A stretch of 64,000 bases of DNA from Trichoplax sp. H2 (taxonomy: Eukaryota; Placozoa; Uniplacotomia; Trichoplacea). Under the pieces are notes generated by a model. The model had not been told where the DNA came from and made no database searches. It saw only the letters and a program-made list of their open reading frames with translations. The translations under genes were made by a program, and so were the position numbers. The DNA lies in the NCBI GenBank assembly GCA_003344405.1, contig NOWV01000030.1, positions 310,001-374,000 of the forward strand, read 5' to 3'. Of this stretch, positions 27,935 through 38,300 are shown piece by piece; position 1 is the stretch's first letter; each line of letters opens with the position of its first letter.

Positions 27935-28289
27935 TGTTCTGAATTTAATTAGTATAATCTTTATAGATACTAATATTGACGGCGTCACCTTAGCACTCGC
28001 CGCGAAGTTCGAGTAACGTGCTGAACCTCGTTCGCTTAATTGGCTATTTATTAGTTATTGCCAATTAAAGTTGTATACTAGTTGTACCTATAGCAAACTA
28101 TGTAGTTTACTATAGGTTGTTTCCCTATACGAACCATGTATATGTTTTGTTGTTAAATTACTATGTGCGCACCACAAGTTCGGTGGTAGGCTATAAAAGG
28201 AGGAGCGAATGCTCAGCTCCTCAGTTCGTGATTAGATAGCGTTTCGCTTACTCTATTAATTAATAAAACTATACTAAACTCTTGGAACA
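27935..28289 (+). mobile_element. Possible solo LTR-like element
   Basis: A 355-bp block whose ends are inverted complements (TGTTC at the left, GAACA at the right), i.e. TG...CA ends. Inside are a TATA box (ctataaaag, about 28191), a strong hairpin just downstream (gaggagc...gctcctc) and an aataaa signal near 28262, in the order expected of an LTR. Against this: the flanking 5-bp sequences (aagcg and gtctt) are not a target-site duplication, and I see no second LTR or reverse transcriptase. It could instead be an isolated RNA polymerase II promoter. Confidence 0.35.
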
Positions 28290-29303
28290 GTCTTATCCCT
28301 ATGTGGTCGTAAGTCGTATAGGACTACCATACAGTAGACCTCCAGGTGTAATGGAGGTAGGAATAAGTAATATATTCGTTCAGGGTAGTAGTTCGCAAGT
28401 TAAATTTGTGACAGAAGAGTATACGCTTATTTTTTCAGTCTGAAAGCAAGTTTTGTTACATACAGTATAGTATTCTTAATGGACGTGCGCAAATACAATA
28501 CGAGAATTTTTAGGAGATCTTTGAGGCAATTCTTGATCTAGCTAAAAGATGGTAAACTAATATGTTATTACCTCTTTTACGCACATCTTAAATTGTTAAG
28601 AGTCCAAGTTGCAGATAGCAGAGAAAAGAATGGCTAAACCGTTTCGGGAATAACTTTGAGTCACGGATTGGTCACTTTCTCATCCATAGAGGATTAATGA
28701 TAAGATTTGCAATGTAAAGATAAGTTTATTTCATTCGTAATATGAAAGCCTTACATCCTTTTAGAGAAGATAAATTTTAATTTAATGCTAAAGTTTTCGT
28801 TATCGAAAGCAGTATGCATTCACTATTCCCCATCATCAATTGAAGATGCAATTAAGGTAATTGGTAAACATTGCTATCAAGGGCTAAAGGCACAAAATTA
28901 ACTTGATCACTAACACACGAGTATGAGCAGAATTGATCCGCCATAACTGTTGTCAAGCCTACGATAAGAAAATTTATCATTGGCTTGGATTAACATAACT
29001 TACGGTTACAAATTAGATTCTAATCAAGTTCAAGAATTACCATTCTACTCTATCACTCATTTCTATTCATGACATCTACATAAGATATGTATTACTATTA
29101 TTACAATAATAATTTTACACTGATCAATGATATAATCAAGTGGAAAAGTTCCAATTTTACTTGCTAGTAAGGTAGGTGTTACGAGAAAAAGTTAAGAAGG
29201 AAGCAAGGTTACCCAATTTACTTGGTTCGATTAAAAAAATAGACACATGTTATACCATCCAATCATCCATGTCCATCATGCTAAGATGTTTTAGCTTACA
29301 ATT
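28290..29303. other. Intergenic DNA downstream of ferritin
   Basis: Includes the expected 3' untranslated region of the minus-strand ferritin gene near 29200-29300. No convincing exon or repeat seen in the rest. Confidence 0.5.
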
Positions 29304-30999
29304 TTAGTTGGATAGTGTGTGTACATCAAATTGATATTCTCCAAGACCGTTCCCAACTCTAGTTAATTGACCGATATGATCAGAGAGAGTTTTAATTATT
29401 CCAACTGATTCGCTCAGTAAATGGGATTCGATCCAATCACTTAATTGTGGATCGGAGTGAGAGTCGGTGATGACATGAAAATCGAGAGCGGCTTGATTGT
29501 ATTTCTTTTCTAGATCCAGAGCATGTTTCATCGAGTCTACACATGAGCCAAATTCTGATTTCTCCGGTTTGGTAATATCCATAAGGACGATACGTCCACC
29601 GCGAGTATTTTGCAAACTTAGCAGTTTTTCCAGAGTTTCTCTCTTTTCGCAAGCGCAATGTTTGAAAAATTTGGTCATGTTGGGTAGGTTGATGTCATCA
29701 CGATTAAAATAGAAAGCCTACAATCCAATGAAAAGAATAATATGATTAGGCTGCAGAATTGAAACGATCTACTGTAGTAGTTACAATTAAAGGAATGAAT
29801 GGTCAATATCGTCATTGCGAGTATTGATCGTAGTAAAAGGAGTAATAATATTGTATTGACTATCCGTGAGAGATACTGTTCGTATATGGTTACTGTCTAT
29901 CAATAACTCGTCGATGATAGTGTTATAATTTACTGTATTTCGGCGGATATTGATTAATTTTATTTGATGACTTGCTGTCAAACAATGATCATGAATCAAT
30001 TGCCTCCTATACGTAATTTAGTAATCAAAATTTAATCTGTTGAAGTGGTCATGAAGTCAAATACGTCGGTAGAAAGAGTAAGGGTACCGTCCAAGACAAT
30101 GATAGTTGATGAAATGGAATTGATTCGATTATCCTTACTGTCCATGGCTATTCCATTGTATCAATTTACTACTGTACTCAAGTAGAATCCCGTTAGTTAA
30201 GTTAATAAACGAGTAGTCTGAAAAGCGATTCAACACTGTATCTACGGCTGATTCTATTCAGGGATGAAGGTGTTGGCATTTTCTTGTAACGAGATCGAAA
30301 AAGAGTTTGCTACTTAACGAGTCATAACTACAAGTTCAACATAGTAAAGTAATTCGGAAATTTCTACTTGACAACACCAGAATAGAAAGCATGAAATAAT
30401 ATTACTGATTGAATGGTGAACATGTTCGAGGGTCGAATTTTACCGAAGCGGTTTTCTTCATTTACCCCATTCCATGACTCAATATACCGTACAGTACTAC
30501 TAGTAGGTGTAATCGATCGATTTATTGACAAATATGGAAGCCATTGATCGCGTAATTAGTCCATGTTGGAAATTGTTTTTAGGGGAAGGCGGCTTGCACA
30601 GTACTGGTCTTGCTGATCAATATGGGTCCGATATTGATTTTTCTCAATGGTTATGAACATTTTATTTTTCACTAGGCAACCGATCTTCAATGCCATTTTT
30701 CAATCGATCGCGTAATTAGTCAATGTTGGAAATGTTTTTTAGGGGAAAGCGGCTTGTACTGGTCTTGCTGATCAATATGGGTCCGATATTGATTTTTCTC
30801 AAAGGTTATCAACATTTTATGTTTCACTAGGCAACCGATCTTCAATGCCATTTTTCAATTTTTTTTCAAGCAATTGTACACCATATCAATCATGACTTAC
30901 CATTGCCATATAGACGTATTCGTAGTTTAGGGTAAGATTAATTAATTTATTGAGAGTAGCTTCTGATTCTGCATGAAAATTTTGTCGAGGTAAAGCCAT
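29304..30999 (-). CDS. Ferritin subunit with a degraded ferroxidase site (2 exons, 170 aa)
   Basis: Iron-storage ferritin of the animal H/L family. Exon 1 30901-30999 and exon 2 29304-29717, joined GT-AG in phase 0. Seen: N-terminal RQNFHAESEATLNKLINL helix A, then YFNRDDINL, LQNTRGGRIVLMDI (the B-helix end and BC loop), LEKKYNQAALDFH helix C, and GLGEYQFDVHTLSN at the C-terminus. Length is normal for a cytosolic four-helix subunit and there is no signal peptide. Compared with human H-ferritin numbering, Tyr34, Glu61 and Glu107 are kept (Y30, E57, E103 here), but Glu27 is Thr23, Glu62 is Lys58, His65 is Thr61 and Gln141 is Ser137. Lys at position 62 is also the vertebrate L-chain state. It is therefore probably catalytically weak and may work in mixed shells. 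No iron-responsive element was recognised upstream. The 1183-bp intron contains a 160-bp duplication. Confidence 0.93.
30545..30865. repeat. Tandem duplication, unit 160 bp, in the ferritin intron
   Basis: Two adjacent copies; the landmark cgtaattagt lies at 30551 and 30711. They share gtccgatattgatttttctc and aggcaaccgatcttcaatg. The first copy has five extra bases (cacag) where the second reads gcttgtactgg, a pentamer indel. Confidence 0.9.
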
Positions 31000-31184
31000 G
31001 GCGGAGCACTAAGCAAATCTTGTCGGAGAGTCAAGATGGACGCAGCTCAAGGACTGGAAGAAGAAAGCAAGTGAGTCAGATTGACGTCAGCTTGAAGAAG
31101 TGATAGCCGGTACGGTACCAGTACAGTGTCCGATTACGGTGCTGCTCTCTGTCCGAATGTCCGTGGTACAGTGCAAAGCTACAG

Positions 31185-31490
31185 TACGCTGTACTGTACT
31201 GTACAGTGTACAGTACAATGTGATTATTTTGATGGCTACCCTTCGTTCAAAAATCAAAGTCGTATGCCGTTGAAATTGCTGTCTAGTATTTATTTATATA
31301 CTGTATACCCGTAGAAGGATATCTCCCAAGATAGATTATCATGATAACATCAACGTACAATGTCAATATAATACAGTGCTATACAGTGTACAGTACAATC
31401 GGATTATTTTGATGGCAACCCTTCGTTCAAAAATCAAAGTCGTATGCCGTTGAAATCCTTGTATCATATTTATATACCGCACTATACTAT
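31185..31490. repeat. Duplicated 90-bp segment spaced by 180 bp, with GTAC tract
   Basis: The block gattattttgatgg...cgtatgccgttgaaat occurs at 31222 and 31402 with few differences. Each copy is preceded by a run of ACAGT/ACTGT pentamers (tgtacagtacaat), longer in the first copy. Lies just upstream of the ferritin start. No coding frame is shared. Confidence 0.85.
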
Positions 31491-31499
31491 TGACCGCAG

Positions 31500-32600
31500 T
31501 ACAATAGCATCAGTCTCAATTTAGTATTAGTATCCACGGCTGTCAAGTCGGCCTAGCAGTGACGTCATGGATTCTAAGCCCACAAGGGCCAATAAATAAT
31601 TTTGGGGGAAAATCGTTTGATGCCTGGCTTTTATTTTTCAAAATATAAACACTTATTATATTGATTGCTGGCCGTATTACAGGAGTCAAATCAACATCGA
31701 TATCCAATTTCCTATGTATAAAATACGAATCTATACAGTCATGTACTGTAGATTCGTAGAATGGCAGTCTTCATTGAGCACGTCCGCCACTCAACAAAAG
31801 AGAAGTAGCGTATTGTGCAACGAGTCGAACAAAATTGTTGTGGGCAAGTTCCACTAGTAGCGGCAATCGATGAGATATATTCAAGATATTTTGAATGCAC
31901 CGGTATCGGGTGATGTCTCCATCTTTCCGTTATCTGTCAAGTATCTCTCTAAACTGTGACAATTTTGGGGTTGCCAACAGGATTGACAATAAGTAGGTTT
32001 ATATTTGGATACCACGATGCTGTCATCAAGCCATTCAAAGTACATTGAATAACTTGAAGTGAATGGCTCTCATTCACGTACGACAGACGAGACTTTTCTA
32101 CATACATCTCAAAGTCCATGACATAACCACGGACTGCTAAAAAAAGGAAAGAGGGACAGGTAGCGGCCGTTCAGTGCAAAATAATAATGAACGGCTGGCT
32201 ATTTTTCTGGTCATTCTGCTCTACGCTATCAACGAAACCGTATGCCATACTGTACTCAGTGTACTGTACGCTCATTTGGATGGATGGCAAGCACGGACAG
32301 TATTAGTGTATCCTTTCAGTCGTACAGTTCAATTGAATTGACCAGTAAAATAACTAGTTTCATCATTTTTTACTTGACTGAATGGCCTTTTCTCACTCAC
32401 TCCCTTTCCTTTCTTGGAAATCCGTGACATAACAGTACAGTACACTAGGTTAGCTCAGTAGTAGTAGAAAAAGTAATCCATGACTACACCTAGTGACGGT
32501 CAAGGCCTTCTTCTGGTACAGGAGTCCTTGTTTTTGACGGTCTAGTCCATTATTCCTGTTGATAACATCGAGACCGTTTGACATGGCTTAATTTAGAAAG
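31500..32600. other. Intergenic DNA upstream of the minisatellite
   Basis: No convincing exon, RNA gene or repeat seen apart from isolated ACAGT/ACTGT pentamers. Confidence 0.45.
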
Positions 32601-32639
32601 GGAACAGCGAGCAAAATTGATGTCTATATATTATTCTAT

Positions 32640-33345
32640 CGCCAGGTGTTTACACTGAAGAATGAATCAATACGAGTGACATTACTTTTAGCGAGTAAAG
32701 TTAATGTCTGTGTACTATTCTATCCTCAGCTGTTTACACTGAAGAATAAATCAATACGAGTGACATTGCTTTTAGCGAGCAAAGTTGATGTCTGTGTACT
32801 ATTCTTCAGGTCTACTGACATTGCTTTTAGCGAGCAAAGTTGATATCTGTGTACTATTCTTCAGGTCTAATGACATTGCTTTTAGCGAGCAAAGTTAATG
32901 TCTGTGTACTATTCTATCGTCAGCTGTTAACACTGAAGAATGAATCAATACGAGTGACATTATTTTTAGCGAGCAAAGTTAATGTCTGTGTACTATTCTA
33001 TCGTCAAATGTTTACGCTGAAGAATGAATCAATATGAATGACATTACTTTTAGCGAGCAAAGTTAATGTCTGGGCACTATTCTATCGTCACGTGTTTACA
33101 CTAAAGAGTGAATCAATACGGGTGACATTACTTTTAGCGAGCAAAGTTATTGTCTGTGTACTATTCTATCTTCATGTGTTTACACTGAAGAATGAATCAA
33201 TGCGAGTGACATTACTTTTAGCGAGCAAAGTTACTGTCTGTGTACAGTACTATTCTACAGTATTGTCAGCTTTTTAGATTGAAGAATAAATCAATACGAG
33301 TGACATTACTTTTAGCGAGCAAAGTTACTGTCTGTGTACTATTCA
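32640..33345. repeat. 84-bp minisatellite, about nine copies
   Basis: The landmark gcgag lies at 32691, 32775, 32830, 32885, 32969, 33053, 33137, 33221 and 33315. Spacings are 84, 55, 55, 84, 84, 84, 84 and 94. Two copies are shortened to 55 bp by the same internal deletion, and one is lengthened to 94 bp by two 5-bp insertions. Because 84 is a multiple of three, long plus-strand open frames run through the array, but the 55-bp copies break the frame and there is no start or splice context. I regard it as non-coding. Confidence 0.92.
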
Positions 33346-34349
33346 CCACAGGCTGTATCATCATCAGCTGTTTACACTAATAAGTGAATCATTGTTAGTA
33401 ACATCCCTTTTAGTCCATCTTTTCCATACTCTGGTGTCTTGAGTGTGCGACTTTGTTGCACCTCCATGGCGCATTCCAATCATAGCTGAGGCATTTTCCA
33501 TTGGGCTTCCATTGCATACAGTACAGCTAGCGAGCACTTGCACCGACACGTACCATACAGTCCTATTATAGTAACAGTATGACAATAGCTTCTATTCATA
33601 GCGCAGACGTGTACTGGCTTGCACCATAGATACGCGATGGCAAACGCTGCTACGCCTTGATTATAAATTGACATGCAATGCAGTCCTTGCATGTTATTCT
33701 TTCAAATCACTTGTGGTAATCCTATCGAAGTTTGCCTTCCAATTTGTAAATCATCCAATTCCTAGGCAAGCTTTCCTTAATCGGTAACGTTGAATTTTAT
33801 TTTCTTGTTGATTTAGTTTTGGTAGTATTGCTAGTTGTTAATAATGGATTGCATCGTCGTGGATAGTAGCATCATGACATGATTGGGGAAGGATTGTCGT
33901 CGATCATGATGATCATTCATATAAGAGTTATCTTACAAAATGGATTTGAATCGGTACCTTTTATGCTCTTTTGAACTATTCCGTAGTTTTAATAAGACAT
34001 TGTTATTTTCTACTGGCACTTTGGAGTGGGTTACGGTAGTGGTGGATCATTGTTCATGGTTATACAGTGGCGATGATCGTGATTAACAACAACAAATCAA
34101 GTGAAATACCCTCAGCTGCAGAAGACATATACAAAACACATTCCATCATTCCTAATACGCGTAGTATAGTATTTTAGCTACGACTATCCTGTACTCAAAT
34201 TCTGTAGTGTTATAGTGCTTCAGTTAAAAATGAGGCATCAAGCATGCCACTCTATTACCGTACATTTGGCCCTGCCATATGAACATCGATATCTTGAAAT
34301 ACTCAGCGTAAATGGCAGATGGGAGACGATCATTTCCGATGCCTAATAA

Positions 34350-34369
34350 NNNNNNNNNNNNNNNNNNNN
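34350..34369. other. Assembly gap (20 N)
   Basis: Run of 20 undetermined bases; true length unknown. Confidence 0.99.
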
Positions 34370-34671
34370 TGTCGTCGATCATGATGATCATTCATATAAG
34401 AGTAATCTTACAAAATCGATTTGAATCGGTACCTTTCATGTTCTTTTGAACTATTCCGTAGTTTTAATAAGACATTGTTATTTTCTACTGGCACTTTGGA
34501 GTGGGTTACGGTAGTGGTGGATCATTGTTCATGGTTATACAGTACAGTGGCGATGATCGTGATTAACAACAACAAATCGAGTGAAATACCCTCAGCTGCA
34601 CAAGACGTATACAAAACACATTCCATCATTCCTAATACGCGTAGTATAGTATTTTAGCTACGACTATCCTG

Positions 34672-34726
34672 CCGATAGGATGTTCATAACAGACCGTCGA
34701 GAAATTTCTCTACGGTCTCTATGCTG
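34672..34726. mobile_element. 55-bp hairpin insertion present in one of two copies
   Basis: Absent from the otherwise identical copy at 33895-34349. The insertion is bordered by CTG on both sides, a possible 3-bp target duplication. Its core (34691-34718) is an inverted repeat with 14-base arms (agaccgtcgagaaa and its complement with one mismatch). Too small to encode anything; it resembles a tiny non-autonomous foldback element. Confidence 0.55.
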
Positions 34727-34884
34727 TACTCAAATTCTGTAGTGTCATAGTGCTTCAGTTAAAAATGAGGCATCAAGCATTCCACTCTATTGCCGTACAT
34801 TTGGCCCTGCCATATGAACATCGATATCTTGAAATACTCAGCGTAAATGGCAGATGGGAGACGATCATTTCCGATGCCTAATAA

Positions 34885-35308
34885 GGAATAAGTTATTTTT
34901 TATCCTTCTTCAATAATAATACTGTCATGAGTGAATTGAATCAGTGAGTAACACGGATACTGTCGTAAGACTCATCACTGTGATCACGTTCAAAAAAGAA
35001 ATAATAAGGATATAGACGGCAGCAACCCATAGCAGCTCAATAAGCCTATGGGCCGTGCACAGTATACCGTTGAACAAGCGACATCCGTGTCTAACAGGAG
35101 CTCAGCAATTGGTGCAAACTCATCTCACGACACGACTAACGATGATAAATATCGACTTACTATGCTGTACAGTGTACTAGACTACTAATCGAGCTTTGTA
35201 TCCATGCCTATAGCTCAACTCCTTGTCTACATTCTTCAATACTACATTATAGATATTTTGCAGAACTATCCTACTCAAAAGACGTATTGAACCGTGCACT
35301 CCGCTTGT
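34885..35308. other. Upstream region of DNA ligase III
   Basis: Should contain the LIG3 promoter. I saw no TATA box or repeat apart from single ACAGT/ACTGT pentamers (for example near 35167). Confidence 0.45.
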
Positions 35309-38300
35309 ATGCTACCCTTGTTTACCTCTACTGGTCGACCCTATTTACGTGTATACTTCCAAATTCACCTTGCAAGTTTATCCAGGTTGCGATTACTATC
35401 CAACTCGATAATCGCTATGCCCATTGAATTTCTAGCTGAATATGATCGTAGCGGTCGTGCCAGTTGTAAAGGATGCAAACAAAAACTAGAAAAGAAAGCT
35501 TTACGTATTGCTAAAGTTGTAGAAAACCCTTTTGGAGATACAGGGGAGACCATGAAACAATGGCATCACCCGAAATGCATCTTTAATTCCTTCATAAGAG
35601 CAAGACCAGCTACAAAAATTATTCAAACTGTGGCAGATATTGATGGATACGATGACTTGGAGGATGATGATCAAGAATCAGTGTCACAAATGATAACCGG
35701 TAAGTTATTCTGTAAATCTTGTATTATACAAGTATTGTTTGCTGTAGAATACAATCTCGAATTTTTTTCCTCGAGATATTTACTGTACTGTACTGTATAT
35801 GTACAAGAGTACAAAGTACTCTGCATTGGTTATAATTAATCAATAAATAATGTTTATATAATCGAATACAACAACTAGATTGCTTGAAAGAGCGTGGTAA
35901 TAAACAATCGAAAAAGAAAATGGTTCAACAATCTATACCCTTTGCTAAAGGTATCCTCCTGCATTCATTTATCTACTTGCAACCATTTATTAATGAGCAA
36001 TTTTTATTAGCTAAACGATTACCTACAGTTATTCGATTGATAGATAGATATTTTTATTATATCTTACATCTTTATATATATACAGTGCTGTACTGTTCAG
36101 TAATAGATTTTCAATAGTTTGTTTTGACTATGATTATCAATTGATCGATACTCTTGATAATTATTTGGAGAGTAGCAGGTCCTTCAGGTTTCAGTAAGCC
36201 TAATTCGGGCTGGAATAATTCCAAAAAAGCGTATCATAGCTCAACTTCCAATAATAACAATAGCCAAGATGACAATTCCTTCCAGCTCTTTACAAGTTTG
36301 TGCGATAAAATCGGCAACGTTGGTAGTTATTTAGCCAAGACTAAAGTTGTTGCAGATCTGCTAAAAATGGGCAGTAACGGAAGTAAGTAAACTATTGAAT
36401 TTATTGAATTTACTTCTAATACCAATATCTATCATTTCTTATAATAGATTAATAAAAATGACAGGTTCAATTTTTATTCTTTATTGGCATCCATTTATAT
36501 GATACTGTTAAAGTACAGTGTAATACCGGCTTATAAAATATCACTACTCTTGTTGACGCAATAGTAATGTATAGCTCATGGATTCAATGCCAATAATTTT
36601 ATTCATTTTTTGGGATAGATGGCTATGAAGGAGATATTTATTTACTTATGAAGCTTTTACTACCTGGTATTGAAAAACGTGTTTACAACTTGCAGAGCAG
36701 ACAATTAATCAAGCTTTTTAGCCAGGTAACTTTACCTATAACATAGTTGATTTCGGATTAAACCTAAACCACTTCATATGCGTAAATCATGAATCCTATT
36801 TATTGATTACAAATCTTTTAGATATTTGTATGTGATTACGACGAAATGCTCGAGGATTTAGATAAGGTAGAATATACATCTATCTCTGGACAGAATTATT
36901 AATTACGTCAATGATACAAGGAATTTATTTTCATCTAGGGAGACGTTGCCGAAACAATTACGGATTTCTTTGCCAACAATACGGCTGTAGCGCCGTTAAA
37001 TCGAAGTCTTTTAACTATGCAAGAGGTAGATTCAGCTAGCAAATTTTAATGCCATGTAGCCCAATATTAATTAATATCATGTATATCCTGAATGAATCGT
37101 AATTGTACTCCAGGTTGACGATCTATTAGATGAATTGAGTAACGTAACTAAAGAAGATATGCAACTTAAAGTGTTGAAAAAAATTGCAAGAAGGTATAAT
37201 TTCAGATGCTTCAAGAAAATTTAGCTAGGAAGATCCAAATTTATTCTAGTTTTGTACTCGTTATAGATGTACTACAGAAGACTTAAGGTACATTATTAGG
37301 CTTATCAAACATGATCTAAGAATCAACGCTGGCTCTAGGCATATGTAAGCATAATAGTACAATATTCGTATCTATAGGACATTGTTAGATAATCTGTGCT
37401 GGTTCTGATTTAAAAGTCTCTTAAAAAGTGATATACAATCTTCTTATACGGCTTATTATGTTAATGTTCCTTTAATTAATTGCATTTCTCCTTCCGGTAT
37501 CGATATCTTGTATAGATTGGATGCTCTTGATAAGAATGCTCATGCAGCATATCAAGCTTCCAGTGATTTACGTGATGTTGTAGATCGATGTTTAGCACGA
37601 AAGACTGATAGGAATAATGATGATGACGATGGAGCACCAAAATTGAAACGAGATCTTAGTATACGCGCTTCTTTAATGACTCCTGTCAGGCCGATGTTGG
37701 TTAGATGCTTTATTTTGTGATGGATAAATAAAATAAATAGAGAATTAATACGATACAAGATAGTATTAATTGTATGCTACTAACTACCACAGGCAGAAGC
37801 ATGTAAATCGATCAATACTGCAATCAAAAAATGTCCAAAAGGAATGTTTGCCGAGATCAAATATGATGGCGAAAGAGTACAGGTATTCTTGTTATATATT
37901 TAATTGTAAATTAATAGATAGATCAATTTCTATGTGCATTGGAATATATTTTGTGTTTCCCTTCTACGCTATACGAGATTATGCAAATTAACGAAGAGAA
38001 ACAACATGTATCTATACTTTACTGTAAAGACTGTCGGCAGTGACAAATATTTATTAACGGTAATTCGCAAATGCCAATGCAGATTCACAAAAACGGACAA
38101 CAATTTGAATATTACAGTCGAAGCTTGAAACAAGTTATGCCACACAAGGTATAATTAAGAGCGATCATATGAGTGGGAATAGGAATTATATTGACGGATG
38201 ATAATATCTTGTAAACTAGGTTAAGGACATAAAACAATATCTGCCGCAAGCATGTCCGCATGGTAATAGTATCATCCTGGACAGTGAGGTAGATATGCTA

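Larger units (their letters stand above)
33895..34884. repeat. Direct duplication of about 0.5 kb on both sides of an assembly gap
   Basis: Copy 1 is 33895-34349 (455 bp) and copy 2 is 34370-34884 (515 bp), separated only by 20 N. They are nearly identical. Copy 2 has one extra ACAGT pentamer (near 34540-34550) and a 55-bp insertion (34672-34726), which together account for the whole 60-bp length difference. The copies meeting at a gap suggests two haplotypes placed in tandem by the assembler, though a real tandem duplication is possible. Confidence 0.92.

Noticed and set aside
31000-31200. Iron-responsive element upstream of ferritin
   Set aside because: No CAGTGN loop with a C bulge and paired stem was found on the minus strand.
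32646-33277. Three consecutive plus-strand open frames
   Set aside because: They are the 84-bp minisatellite read in frame; the 55-bp units shift the frame and no gene context exists.
34421-34657. 78-aa open frame in the duplicated block
   Set aside because: The other copy differs by a 5-bp indel inside the frame, so it is not conserved even between copies.
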